A stretch of DNA of 64,000 bases, taken from positions 1 to 64,000 of the forward strand of contig NZ_NBXA01000001.1 of the NCBI RefSeq assembly GCF_003399625.1, read 5' to 3'. How positions within the stretch are numbered: the stretch's first letter is position 1; each line of letters opens with the position of its first letter. The notes beneath the pieces are model-generated. The model worked only from the letters and a program-made list of their open reading frames with translations. It was not told the origin of the DNA and did not search any database. The position numbers were made by a program, and so were the translations under genes. Shown in pieces: positions 16,005 to 24,627 of this stretch. This DNA comes from Subtercola boreus (GTDB lineage Bacteria > Actinomycetota > Actinomycetes > Actinomycetales > Microbacteriaceae).

Positions 16005-16602
16005 TGCGCGGGCCGACAGCCTGCTTCGATTTGAGGATCGCGTGCTCGTACGTTCGCTGGCAGCTGCCGCCCATCACGAGCAGGTCCCCATGACCGACGG
16101 GGAACCGCTGCACCTCTCCTCCGCCCTTCGGCCGCAGCGACAGCGTGCGGGCCGCTCCGACCGAGACGATCGCCACCATGGTGTCCCGGTTGATCGCCCG
16201 GCCGACGCGGTCGCCGTGCCACGCCACACTGTCGTCTCCGGTGCGGTAGAAGCACAGGCCCGCGGTCTCGAAGACCTGGTCTGCCGGGCGGCGGTAGTGA
16301 TCGTTGAGGTCGTTCTGGGCGCGCTCGAGCACCGGGTCGGGAAAAGTCGCCTCCGGGCCGAACCACGAGACGAGCCGCGGCACCTCGACCACCCTGTCGT
16401 ACATCTCCCGCTTGTCTGCCTGCCACGGAACGTGCTGCGCCAGGCGTTCGAAGAGCGCGTCGGAGTTCGTCACCCACCCGGGCCGGATGTCGAGCCAGGC
16501 GCCCTCGTCCAGCACAATACGGCGCACGGAACCACCGAGCGTCTCGAGTTCGGGCTCGGCGTCGATGTCGTCGAAGAGGGAGGACTGGAATGCAATGCTC
16601 AT
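15961..16602 (-). CDS. alkB: AlkB-like Fe(II)/2-oxoglutarate DNA dealkylase
   Basis: A 213-residue dioxygenase of the AlkB family, which removes alkyl lesions from DNA oxidatively. The iron ligands H129-x-D131 (WHGDR) and H187 (TYEHA) and the 2-oxoglutarate-binding arginines R199/R205 in GPRISIQFRPHW are all present. The start ATG 16602 is leaderless, with TAGGCT at 16614-16609 exactly 6 nt upstream. A LexA-like SOS box covers the -35 region, so expression is probably damage-inducible. No Ada or AlkA partner is adjacent. Confidence 0.92.
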   Translation of the reverse strand: MSIAFQSSLFDDIDAEPELETLGGSVRRIVLDEGAWLDIRPGWVTNSDALFERLAQHVPWQADKREMYDRVVEVPRLVSWFGPEATFPDPVLERAQNDLNDHYRRPADQVFETAGLCFYRTGDDSVAWHGDRVGRAINRDTMVAIVSVGAARTLSLRPKGGGEVQRFPVGHGDLLVMGGSCQRTYEHAILKSKQAVGPRISIQFRPHWKRLSA

Positions 16603-16621
16603 CCTGCCAGCCTACAGACAT

Positions 16622-16637
16622 TCGAATGTATGTTCTA
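16622..16637. promoter_or_regulatory. LexA-like SOS box upstream of alkB
   Basis: TCGAATGTATGTTCTA matches the actinobacterial/Bacillus SOS consensus TCGAAC-N4-GTTCGA at 10 of 12 defined positions. On the alkB strand it reads TAGAACATACATTCGA; its first hexamer TAGAAC is spaced 17 bp from the TAGGCT -10, so repressor binding would block the -35. Confidence 0.6.
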
Positions 16638-16722
16638 TTATTTTGCTCACAGGCACAACCAGCGGGCGTCGAGTCAGTGAGAAGGGCTATCGTCCGGACC
16701 GCCGGTGGGATAGACCGGAGGA

Positions 16723-17067
16723 ATGACGAACCCCGGTTCCGACCGACCATCCGACCTCGACCCGACCAGAGTCAGGAGCCAACCCTCGCTGACCACGTCG
16801 ACGGGGCGCATCTGGCTGGTCGTCGGCGGCCTCTTCGCCCTGATCGCAGCCGTGATGCTGTTCGCGTTGATGTCGTTCGCTCCGCAGGGTCTCGCGGCGG
16901 TCGCGCTCGTGGTGGTCGTGCTGCTCTACGTCTCGATGGTCATCACACAGCTGCTCACCCGCCGCGGAAGAGTCCGGCTCGGGATCCTTGCGGCACTGAT
17001 GATCCTGATGGCCCTTGTCGCACTCGGCAGCGTGCTCGTTCTCGCGGCATCCCAGACAGCCACCTAG
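16723..17067 (+). CDS. Small multi-spanning membrane protein
   Basis: A 114-residue protein with a hydrophilic N terminus (about 1-27) followed by three transmembrane helices (about 28-50, 55-75, 85-108) separated by an Arg-rich loop TRRGRVR. No known family was recognised. The start ATG 16723 is preceded by GGAGG only 1-2 nt away and by TAGACC 6 nt away, so it may be initiated leaderlessly. It is convergent with the MFS gene. Confidence 0.7.
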   Translation: MTNPGSDRPSDLDPTRVRSQPSLTTSTGRIWLVVGGLFALIAAVMLFALMSFAPQGLAAVALVVVVLLYVSMVITQLLTRRGRVRLGILAALMILMALVALGSVLVLAASQTAT

Positions 17068-17102
17068 GAGATCAACGCGGTGGAAGAGCGGCCGGTGGTG
17101 GC

Positions 17103-18476
17103 TCAGCGGGCGGCGGTCGCCGGCCGACGCCGCTCGCTGAGGGCGCACACGACACCGAACGCGCCGACTACGAGTGCCGCCCACGCTGCGACCTCGAATG
17201 CGCTGTAGGCCGTGCCGTGGTCGATCGCGGCTCCGACCACAGCACCGCCGAGCGTGACGCCGACCGAGAGCCCGATGGATGGCCAGGTGAGCGCCTCGGT
17301 GAGCCGGGAATCCTCGACCAGCCCGGCGATGAGCGAGGTGCCCGAGATCAGCACCGGAGTCGTGACCAGCCCCGCGATGAAGATCAGGCTCGCGAGCGCG
17401 ACCGGCGTCTGGAGCACCAGCAGGCACGGCACCACCACCGCATAGGCGAGCGACGCCACGAGCACCCGGCTGGCCGGTGCCCAGCGGGCGCTCAGCGGCC
17501 CGAAGGCGAATCCCGCCACGACACTTCCGGTCGCGAAGACAGCCAGGATGACACCCGCGAGCCACGGCTCCTCCGCCTGGCGGGAGATGCTGATCGCCCC
17601 CACATCGACCGACGCGAAGACCACCCCGACACCGAGGTAGACCGGCAGCAGTCCGACCACACCGGCGGGCAGGCGGAAGCGCTGACGCAGAGGCAGAGCG
17701 ATCGCAGGCGGCGGGACGATCTCAAGGGGCAGAGCGATCGCAGACGGCGGGACCGGCACCACCCGCGGCATGGTGCTGCGCTGCATCCAGAGGGCGACTC
17801 CTCCGACCAGCGTCACGAGCACCCCCGCCGTGAATCCCGCAAGCGGTCCCGCTGTCGCGGCGATCAGCGTCACAGCGGGTGGGCCGACCACGAACACCAG
17901 TTCATCGTTGACCGCCTCGAGTGCAAGCGAGGTGTGCCGGCTCTCGTTCGACTTCAGCACTCGTCTCCAGCGCGCCCGAACGAGAGAACCCATGTCGAGG
18001 GAGCCTGCCCCGAGCGCGAACGCGCAGACGAACCAGCTCCACACCGGTGCCCCGACGACGATCGTGAGGGCGAGAGCCGCCGCCGCGACCACGGTGGCGG
18101 CGAGGCTGACCGGCAGCACCAAGGCCTGGCCCCGCGCATCCGCCGCCCGCGACCATAGCGGGCCACCCACCGCAATGCCGAGAACGATGGTTCCGGCAAC
18201 GGCACCTGCCAGAGTGAAACTGCCGGTCTGCGCGGAGATGAGCAGGATGGTCGCGATTCCGCTCGTCGAACGGGCGAACCGGCCCAGCCAGCCCGCCAGC
18301 GTGAACTGCCACGACCCGGGCACGCCCAGAATGTCGGCATACGACCCGAAGACACGAAGGCGCTCCCTGGGTCGCTCCCCTGCGCGCTCCCCCGGGCGCA
18401 GCGAATCCGACGAGACCAACGAACCCTCACCGCCCTGCCCCGAAGGCAGGTGAGCCTGCCGGCCACTCGGGGCCAC
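17103..18476 (-). CDS. MFS transporter
   Basis: A 457-residue major facilitator with about 12 hydrophobic spans and a central cytoplasmic loop that includes two near-identical IALPL blocks (about 248-270). Motif A is weak (GGPLWSRAADARGQ in loop 2-3). The fold resembles drug-exporter-like actinobacterial MFS proteins; substrate unknown. The start is GTG 18476, fixed by a leaderless promoter: TAAACT at 18488-18483 lies 6 nt upstream. Confidence 0.85.
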   Translation of the reverse strand: MAPSGRQAHLPSGQGGEGSLVSSDSLRPGERAGERPRERLRVFGSYADILGVPGSWQFTLAGWLGRFARSTSGIATILLISAQTGSFTLAGAVAGTIVLGIAVGGPLWSRAADARGQALVLPVSLAATVVAAAALALTIVVGAPVWSWFVCAFALGAGSLDMGSLVRARWRRVLKSNESRHTSLALEAVNDELVFVVGPPAVTLIAATAGPLAGFTAGVLVTLVGGVALWMQRSTMPRVVPVPPSAIALPLEIVPPPAIALPLRQRFRLPAGVVGLLPVYLGVGVVFASVDVGAISISRQAEEPWLAGVILAVFATGSVVAGFAFGPLSARWAPASRVLVASLAYAVVVPCLLVLQTPVALASLIFIAGLVTTPVLISGTSLIAGLVEDSRLTEALTWPSIGLSVGVTLGGAVVGAAIDHGTAYSAFEVAAWAALVVGAFGVVCALSERRRPATAAR

Positions 18477-18554
18477 GGCTTCAGTTTAGACGACAGTCCG
18501 TTCGACGTCGGGAGAAGTAGAGTTGACCAACCGACAACGCCTGGTGGGAGTCTC

Positions 18555-19100
18555 ATGGAGCGCGAGCAACTGGTCATGTTCACTGTGGTCGGAGTGAGCT
18601 TCTCGCCACCCGACATTGCGTTCGACATCGTCGTTCCGCGTGACGACAGCACCCTCTTCAAGGGCTACCTCAAGGTGCTCCCTGCCGTGGTCGACACGGT
18701 CGACTTCGAAGGCGGCGACTACGATCACCCCGGGGCATCCAGAACCGTGAAGCTCTCCGACGGCGGCTCGTTCCGCGAGGAGATCGTGCGCTACGAGCGC
18801 CCGGGAACGACCGATCCGGATGCCGCGGGCCACTTCGACTACGACGTCACGCTGTTCACCGGCATCCTCAGCCGCATCGTCTCCGAGGGCATCGCCCGCT
18901 GGACCTACGCACCCGGCTCGACCGGCCGCACCCACATCATGTGGACATACGGCTACCGCCCGCTGCCCGGCCGACGGTTTCTCGTGAAACGCGTCATCGG
19001 TCCGCTCTGGATGCAGTACATGCGTCGCGGCATGGCCGCCGCCCTCACCGCCGTCGCCGAGTCCCGCCCCGCAGAGGTCGCCCCGCCGGATGAGTCGTGA
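18555..19100 (+). CDS. SRPBCC/polyketide-cyclase-like protein
   Basis: A 181-residue cytosolic protein whose length and alternating strand pattern (FDIVVPRDDSTLFKGY, GGSFREEIVRYERPG, HFDYDVTLFTGILSR) and C-terminal amphipathic helix fit the START/SRPBCC ligand-binding fold. The ligand is not deducible. The start ATG 18555 is preceded by GGGAG 5 nt upstream. The next gene starts by a GTGA overlap at its stop, so it forms a two-gene unit with the dienelactone-hydrolase-like protein. Confidence 0.65.
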   Translation: MEREQLVMFTVVGVSFSPPDIAFDIVVPRDDSTLFKGYLKVLPAVVDTVDFEGGDYDHPGASRTVKLSDGGSFREEIVRYERPGTTDPDAAGHFDYDVTLFTGILSRIVSEGIARWTYAPGSTGRTHIMWTYGYRPLPGRRFLVKRVIGPLWMQYMRRGMAAALTAVAESRPAEVAPPDES

Positions 19101-19765
19101 GCGCGTTCATCGACATCCCCTCCCCCGGCTGGCCCCTCACCTTCGGCACACCGGGAAGTCCCTGCGTGGTGATCGTCCATGACCGGTTCGGTCGGTTGCC
19201 CTACCTCGAGTCCTACGCCACAGCACTGGCGAACCGTGGCTTCTTCGTTGTCGTCCCCGACCTCTTCAACGGACTCGCCACGATCGACGGACCGAGCGCA
19301 GACGAACTCCACGATGGCATGGATCTGGGTTTCGCGCTGGCGACCCTCGACGATGCCATCGAGCTCGGGCGGGGTGGCTCGGCGGCCACCTCCACGTCGG
19401 CGGCGGCGAAAGTCGGGATCCTCGGGTTCGAGGTCGGCGGCTGGCTGGGGCTCCAGGCCGGGCAGGCAGGCTCAGCGGATGCCGTCGTCTCGTACGCCGG
19501 AGGCCTGGCTGAGAGCGAATCGGGCATCCTGCCCTGCCCTGTGCTGCTGAACTACTCAGACCTCGGCACGTGGGGAACCGGCATCGAAGCCGACCAGTTC
19601 GTCAGCCGGCTGAAGGAGATGGGAACCCCGGTCACCCGACACACCTATGTCGGCACGAACGACATCTTCGCGAACGCGACCCTGATCGAGCGCCTCGACA
19701 AGAATGCTGCGGCGTTGGCGTTCGCCCGGTCGACGAACTTCCTGCAGGAGCAGCTGGTCGACTGA
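19097..19765 (+). CDS. Dienelactone-hydrolase-like protein lacking the catalytic cysteine
   Basis: A 222-residue alpha/beta-hydrolase of the dienelactone hydrolase family (VVIVHDRFGRLPYLESYA, VVVPDLFNG, GILGFEVGGWLGL). In active members the nucleophile elbow is G-x-C-x-G-G; here it is G110-F-E112-V-G-G, and the usual histidine near the C terminus is not obvious (YVGTNDIFANA). It may be a non-catalytic relative or use different chemistry. The start GTG 19097 overlaps the previous stop. It is convergent with the DinB-like gene 5 bp away. Confidence 0.75.
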   Translation: MSAFIDIPSPGWPLTFGTPGSPCVVIVHDRFGRLPYLESYATALANRGFFVVVPDLFNGLATIDGPSADELHDGMDLGFALATLDDAIELGRGGSAATSTSAAAKVGILGFEVGGWLGLQAGQAGSADAVVSYAGGLAESESGILPCPVLLNYSDLGTWGTGIEADQFVSRLKEMGTPVTRHTYVGTNDIFANATLIERLDKNAAALAFARSTNFLQEQLVD

Positions 19766-19770
19766 GCCCG

Positions 19771-20289
19771 TCAGCCCCTCACATCGTGGAGGTGGTGCAC
19801 CGGGTCATGGATGAAGTAGCAGGCCAGGCTCTCGACCGTGAAGGACGAGCCGTCGCCGCGGCGACCGGTGCGCTGCCCTGCGCCTGCGGGTACGGCTTCG
19901 AACGCCAGGGCGACTTTCTCGGCAGCCTCGGTCAGTTCACCTGAGACAGTCGCCGGGTCCTGCTCGCTGTAGTGATTCTCGAGTGCCGTCGCGTCCTGGT
20001 CCCAGTTCGGGAAGGCCGGATCGTCTTCCGCCAGCATCAGCTCGAGTCGCCCCCGGAAGATCCGGAACACGTCGCGCACGTGAGCCGCGTACTCGAGGTC
20101 GGACCAGGTCGACGCGTCCGGCCTGTCGCCGACTCCCGGCCGGGCGAGCACGGCCAGCCAGGCCGCCGCATTCTCCCTGACCAGGCCAGGAACGTCGCCG
20201 AGCGTGATCGCGCCCGAGTCGAAACCGCATTCGGGGCACTCTCGCTCGAGCACCCAGGTCCAGTTCTTCGTGTCGGGAACGATCGTCAT
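19771..20289 (-). CDS. DinB/mycothiol-dependent-transferase-like protein
   Basis: A 172-residue protein with the DinB/YfiT four-helix pattern: an Asp/His-rich set of ligand candidates (AAHVRDVFRIF, about 68-78, and DPVHHLHDV at the C terminus) plus an N-terminal ECPECGFD. DinB-superfamily proteins in mycothiol-producing actinobacteria act as thiol-dependent transferases or isomerases; mshA is in this window, which fits. The start ATG 20289 is leaderless: TAGGAT at 20301-20296, 6-nt gap. A divergent DUF2470 gene begins 110 bp away. Confidence 0.75.
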   Translation of the reverse strand: MTIVPDTKNWTWVLERECPECGFDSGAITLGDVPGLVRENAAAWLAVLARPGVGDRPDASTWSDLEYAAHVRDVFRIFRGRLELMLAEDDPAFPNWDQDATALENHYSEQDPATVSGELTEAAEKVALAFEAVPAGAGQRTGRRGDGSSFTVESLACYFIHDPVHHLHDVRG

Positions 20290-20398
20290 GCGCTCATCCT
20301 ACGAAGGCGCCAGCCGCAGCGCGTCCCGGTTCGGGACAGCGCCCGACGACTTCCTGCCAACCCCTGCACGCCGCGCCGCTTCCGCTACGGTTGCCCCC

Positions 20399-20710
20399 AT
20401 GACTGCATTCGAGTCCGCTGTCGTGGCCGCCATCCTCTCCCACATGAACAACGACCACCCCGACGACAACCTCGTGATCGTGCGGGCCTTCGGTGCGCCG
20501 GATGCCGAACGGGCCACCATGGTCGACCTCGACACGATCGGGGGCACGTGGACAGCGTGGCTGGCCCCCGAAGACGAGACGGTGCAGGTGGTCATCCCGT
20601 GGCCCGCCGGCACGATCGCCGCCCGAGGCGAGATCCGCCGGGAGATCGTGGCACTCTACGACGCCGCATCCTCGGCCCTGGGTCTTCCTGCGCGCGACCA
20701 CGTCGGGTAA
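20399..20710 (+). CDS. DUF2470 domain protein (heme-iron utilisation associated)
   Basis: A 103-residue protein consisting of a DUF2470 domain (ILSHMNNDHPDDNLVIVRAFG at about 12-32), which normally forms the C-terminal part of HugZ-type heme oxygenases and other heme-utilisation proteins. Here it is free-standing, 30 bp before a canonical heme oxygenase, suggesting a role in heme handling. The start ATG 20399 is leaderless: TACGGT at 20386-20391, 7-nt gap. Its stop codon is the first triplet of the iron box that controls the next gene. Confidence 0.85.
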   Translation: MTAFESAVVAAILSHMNNDHPDDNLVIVRAFGAPDAERATMVDLDTIGGTWTAWLAPEDETVQVVIPWPAGTIAARGEIRREIVALYDAASSALGLPARDHVG

Positions 20711-20726
20711 GGTAAGGGCAACCTAA
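20708..20726. promoter_or_regulatory. DtxR/IdeR iron box upstream of heme oxygenase
   Basis: TAAGGTAAGGGCAACCTAA matches 15 of 19 positions of the iron-box consensus TTAGGTTAGGCTAACCTAA. It spans the DUF2470 stop codon and lies 14 bp upstream of the heme oxygenase start. Confidence 0.8.
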
Positions 20727-20740
20727 CCTCAGGAGTCGCC

Positions 20741-21394
20741 GTGTCGAATGTGATCCCCTTCTCGCAGGCCCTCCGCGAGCGCACCTGGTCTGGGCACGGC
20801 GCGAGTGAGAGCGCCGGGTTCATGACCGACCTCATGAACGGCAAGGGCAATCGCGACGACTACATCGCGCTGGTCGCCCAGCACTTCTTCATCTACGAGG
20901 CCATCGAGGCTGCCGCAGAGCGCATGAAGAACGATCCTGTGGCCGCCTCGTTCATCTCTCCGAAACTGACGCGCCTGCCGGCGATCACCGAAGACCTGCG
21001 CTTCCTGATCGGTGACGACTGGGCGGAGCAGATCACGCCGCTGCCGACAACCGCCCGTTACGTGGCCCGCATCAACGAGGTCGGGGCGACATGGAGCGGC
21101 GGGTTCATCGCCCACCACTACACCCGGTACCTGGGCGATCTCTCGGGCGGCCAGTTCATCCGCACGCTGATGCAGCGCCAGTTCGGCTTCGAGACGAACG
21201 GCGTCGGCTTCTACCTCTTCGCCGACATCGCCGAACCGCGGGAGTTCAAGGACACCTACCGCGCCCAGCTCGACGCCGTCGGCTGGAGCGACGACGAGCG
21301 CGAGCGGGTCATCGACGAAGTCGTCGCCGCGTACGGTTTCAACACCGACCTCTTTCTCGACCTCGCCCACGCGAAGGCTGTCGCCGCAGCCTGA
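20741..21394 (+). CDS. Biliverdin-producing heme oxygenase
   Basis: A 217-residue HmuO/HO-1 family enzyme that opens heme to biliverdin, CO and Fe2+ for iron acquisition. The proximal ligand is H19 (WSGHGASE); the distal helix GDLSGGQ (about 133-139) with its flexible glycines is intact, and YTRYLGDL precedes it. Length is normal for bacterial HmuO (about 215). The start GTG 20741 has AGGAG 5 nt upstream. The DtxR box predicts iron repression, matching the siderophore-interacting protein earlier in the window. Confidence 0.95.
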   Translation: MSNVIPFSQALRERTWSGHGASESAGFMTDLMNGKGNRDDYIALVAQHFFIYEAIEAAAERMKNDPVAASFISPKLTRLPAITEDLRFLIGDDWAEQITPLPTTARYVARINEVGATWSGGFIAHHYTRYLGDLSGGQFIRTLMQRQFGFETNGVGFYLFADIAEPREFKDTYRAQLDAVGWSDDERERVIDEVVAAYGFNTDLFLDLAHAKAVAAA

Positions 21395-21397
21395 CGC

Positions 21398-22672
21398 TCA
21401 GCCGCGGCGCATGAAGCGCTGCACGTTCGCGTCGACGATGATGTCGGCCGGCCGGAGCGGCCTCGTGAGGTAGAGCCCCTCCAGGGAAGTGAGCCTGCTG
21501 AGTGCCACGTACGTCTGGCCCGAACTGAACACCCGCGACCCCAGGTCGACGATCGCGGAGTCGTAGGTCTTTCCCTGCGACTTGTGGATGGTGACGGCCC
21601 ACGCCAGCCGCAACGGGAACTGGGTGAACTCCCCCACCACGTCTTTGGTGAGCTCCTTGCTCGTGGCCGAATAGGAGTACTTGTACTTCTCCCAGCTCAC
21701 CGGCTCCACCTCGTGCACGTCGCCGTCGACCTCCACCCAGACGGATCCGGCGATCTTCGTCACCGTCCCGACGGTGCCGTTCACCCAGCGCTGCTCGGAA
21801 TCGTTGCGGAGGAACATCACCCGCGCACCGGCCTTCAACTCGAGGCTCTCGTCGGCCGGGAAGGTGCGGCCGGCGAAGTCACCGGAGACCTCCGCCCGCG
21901 CCGTCTTCACCGGGCCCTTCAGCCGCTTGAGCGCCTCTGCGTTGATGCGGTTGACCGAGTCATTGCGCGTCGCGAGGGTGATCGTGCCGTCGTTCGGCGG
22001 AATGCGCGCGCCGGCACCGTTCAGAACGTCGGCGATCTCCTTGGTGACCATGCCGTGCCGCACCGCATTGAGCATGAATTTGAAGTCGTCGTCGCTCTGC
22101 CGGTGGATCTCGGTCAGTTCGACGATGTTCAGCTGCGTCTCCCCCCAGACCTTGGCGTCGAAGAACCACATCGAGGCGTAGTGGTCGGAGAAGTAGGCCC
22201 GTTCATCGGAGTCGCCCGGCACCGGGGCGAGCTGGTAGGGGTCGCCGAACAGCACCACCTGCACTCCACCGAACGCTTCGAGCGGTCGCTGCCTGGCCTG
22301 TCTCAGGCTGCGGTCGATCGCGTCCATCAGGTCGGCATTGACCATCGACACCTCGTCGATGACCAGCGTGTCGATGGTGTTGAGGAGCTTTCGCACCTCG
22401 GCGTTCTGGTCGATGTCGTGATCGGCGATCACACCGATCGGCAGCCGGAACAACGAATGGATGGTCTGGCCGCCCACATTCAGGGCGGCGACGCCTGTCG
22501 GGGCGGAGATCACCAGTTGCTTCTCGGTGTTCCAGGCGAGATGGTTCAGCAGCGTCGACTTGCCCGTGCCCGCCCGCCCGGTCACGAAGACGTGCTTCTT
22601 CGTGCTCTCGATGAGCTCGAAGACCCGCTGCTGCTCAGCCGAGAGCGTCTTTGCGCCGACCGGGCCACTCAC
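21398..22672 (-). CDS. PIF1/RecD-like SF1 helicase
   Basis: A 424-residue SF1B helicase: Walker A GRAGTGKST (about 32-40), motif Ia SAPTGVAALNVGGQTIHSLF, motif II VIDEVSMV, motif III VLFGDPYQLAPV, motif IV-like and C-terminal motif V/VI (TIHKSQGKTYDSAIVDLG, YVALSRLTSLEGLYL). This is the PIF1 set (AAA_22/UvrD_C_2). It probably unwinds 5'-to-3' at forks or G4 DNA. The start GTG 22672 overlaps the stop of the CopD-CtaG gene as GTGA; an in-frame upstream extension lies inside that gene and is not homologous to helicases. Confidence 0.9.
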   Translation of the reverse strand: MSGPVGAKTLSAEQQRVFELIESTKKHVFVTGRAGTGKSTLLNHLAWNTEKQLVISAPTGVAALNVGGQTIHSLFRLPIGVIADHDIDQNAEVRKLLNTIDTLVIDEVSMVNADLMDAIDRSLRQARQRPLEAFGGVQVVLFGDPYQLAPVPGDSDERAYFSDHYASMWFFDAKVWGETQLNIVELTEIHRQSDDDFKFMLNAVRHGMVTKEIADVLNGAGARIPPNDGTITLATRNDSVNRINAEALKRLKGPVKTARAEVSGDFAGRTFPADESLELKAGARVMFLRNDSEQRWVNGTVGTVTKIAGSVWVEVDGDVHEVEPVSWEKYKYSYSATSKELTKDVVGEFTQFPLRLAWAVTIHKSQGKTYDSAIVDLGSRVFSSGQTYVALSRLTSLEGLYLTRPLRPADIIVDANVQRFMRRG

Positions 22673-24627
22673 CGCCGGGTGTCCAATCGCTCCAACATGC
22701 GGTTGTACTCGGTGAGTTCGGCATCGTTGGTGCGGTCGGCGTTCCGGTCGAGCCGCTTGGTCTCCTTGGTGTCGTTCCTCCCCCACTGGATCGCCACCGC
22801 AATGGCCAGGATCAGGGTGGGGATCTCGCCGATGCTCCAGGCGATACCACCGCCTGCCTGCTGGTCAGCGATGGCGCTCGCCCCCCAGGGCCTGCCCATC
22901 GAGCCGTACCAGTCGGCCAGCAGCAGCCCGGATCCCGTCATCAGCGTGAGGCCGAAAAAGGCGTGGAACGCCATCGTGGCGAGCAGCAGCAGCAGTCGGA
23001 ACGGGTACGGCAGCCGATAGGGAACGGGGTCGACGCCGATCAGCGCCTGCGCGAAGAGGTAGCCCACGATGAGGAAGTGCACGATCATCCACTCGTGCCC
23101 GATGTGGTCGGTCGTCGCCCAGCGGAACAGAGGCGTGTAGTAGAAGGTGAGGAGGCTCGTAGCGAAGAGCACGGCGGCGACGATCGGGTTCGCGAGGAGG
23201 GTGCCGACCTTCGAGTGCACCGCGAGGAGGATCCATTCGCGACCGCCGCGCGTACCGTCGGTGCGCCTGTGGATGGCGCGAAGCGCGAGCGTCACGGGGC
23301 CCGCCGACACCAGCAGGATCGGGATCATCATGGCGAGGATCATGTGCCCGAGCATGTGGATGCTGAACAGGTACTTCTCGTACACGTTCATGAACCCGTT
23401 GGTGACGAAGAGCAGCAACAGCATGCCCAGCACCCAGAGAATCGTGCGGTGCAGCGGCCAGGAGTCGCCTCGCCGGCGAAGCCGCACCACCCCGGCGATG
23501 TAGAAGAAGATGCCGAAACCACAGATGAGGATCCAGAGCAGGTCGAAGTTCCACGCCGAGAGGAAGTTGCCATAGGTGAGTTCCACCGGAAGCGGTGAGC
23601 CGGTCAGAATCTGTGCGGGCGTCGCCTCAGGCGGAACAGTCTCGGGCACGGGCGTCGCGGTGCGCGCGAGGGCCACCGCGACACCGGAGGCGACACCCAT
23701 GAAGGCGAGCTCGGCCACGACCACCTTCCAGAAGGTGCGGCGGCCGGCTCCATCGGCGAGGCGTCGGATGAGCATCCGGCGGTACATCGCACCGATGAGC
23801 CCGAGCACGATGAGGGCGCCGACCTTGACGAGCACGAGCACGCCGTAGGGCGTGAGCAGCCGGTCGAGCGAGCCGACCCGCAGCTCCGCGCTGACATACC
23901 CCGATGCCGCGACAGCGATGAAGCAGACCAGTGCCACGCTGGAGTACCGCGAGACCACCTCGACGAGCCGCGCGTTGTCGAGCTGCTTCGACAGCAGCGC
24001 CAGCACCGCCAGCCCGCCGAGCCAGACCGCGGCGAACAGGATGTGGATGAACAGGGCGGTGACCGCCGCATCGTGCCCGTCGGCTCCCGCGGCGTGCCCC
24101 TGCTGGGCCATCGGAACGAGCGTGACGACGGCGAGCACGGCGACAAACACCAGGGCAGTGAGATTGCGCACAGCGAAACACAGCACCGTGACGGCCGCCG
24201 CGAGGAGGGTGGTTTCGAGCCAGGCCTGGCCGAGCGGAACGGACACCAGGAACTGTCCGAGGATCTCGCCGAACTTCGAATCGAGGCTGGCCGACGACGA
24301 CGTCACGTTCAGAAAACTCAGGAACCCGGTGATCGCCGATGTCACCGTGAGCAACGCGGCACCGGCGGCGGCGACATCCATTGCCCGGTTGAACTCCGGC
24401 TTGTCGGAGCGCAGGGCGAAGAGCGCGAGAACGAGCGCCCCGATCGTGAGGGCCACGCTCAGGTTGACGAACATCGTCGCGATCGGCAGACCGAAGCGCA
24501 CGAGAGGCCCCGGGTCTGACAGCAGGAGCGCGGTCGCGCCTCCCCCGAATTCGAGACCCAGAATGAGCGCGACGAAAGCCACCCCGACCAGAGCGGCCGG
24601 GCCGGCGACACGGATCATTTTCGGCAC
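22669..24627 (-). CDS. CopD-CtaG fusion membrane protein (copper import / cytochrome oxidase assembly)
   Basis: A 652-residue polytopic protein. The N-terminal ~330 residues form a CopD domain (HILFAAVWLGGLAVLALL, VKVGALIVLGLIGAMYRR) and residues about 350-610 a caa3-type CtaG domain (FSIHMLGHMILAMMIPILLVSAGPVTLALR, HEWMIVHFLIVGYLF, MAFHAFFGLTLMTG). The fused form is common in actinobacteria and is thought to deliver copper to cytochrome oxidase. The start is GTG 24627, leaderless (TAGGGT at 24639-24634, 6-nt gap). A helicase gene is coupled downstream. Confidence 0.9.
   Translation of the reverse strand: MPKMIRVAGPAALVGVAFVALILGLEFGGGATALLLSDPGPLVRFGLPIATMFVNLSVALTIGALVLALFALRSDKPEFNRAMDVAAAGAALLTVTSAITGFLSFLNVTSSSASLDSKFGEILGQFLVSVPLGQAWLETTLLAAAVTVLCFAVRNLTALVFVAVLAVVTLVPMAQQGHAAGADGHDAAVTALFIHILFAAVWLGGLAVLALLSKQLDNARLVEVVSRYSSVALVCFIAVAASGYVSAELRVGSLDRLLTPYGVLVLVKVGALIVLGLIGAMYRRMLIRRLADGAGRRTFWKVVVAELAFMGVASGVAVALARTATPVPETVPPEATPAQILTGSPLPVELTYGNFLSAWNFDLLWILICGFGIFFYIAGVVRLRRRGDSWPLHRTILWVLGMLLLLFVTNGFMNVYEKYLFSIHMLGHMILAMMIPILLVSAGPVTLALRAIHRRTDGTRGGREWILLAVHSKVGTLLANPIVAAVLFATSLLTFYYTPLFRWATTDHIGHEWMIVHFLIVGYLFAQALIGVDPVPYRLPYPFRLLLLLATMAFHAFFGLTLMTGSGLLLADWYGSMGRPWGASAIADQQAGGGIAWSIGEIPTLILAIAVAIQWGRNDTKETKRLDRNADRTNDAELTEYNRMLERLDTRR

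Noticed and set aside
21584-23020. 478-codon plus-strand frame opposite the helicase and CtaG genes
   Set aside because: Antisense shadow of two genes with clear domain content; no plausible product.
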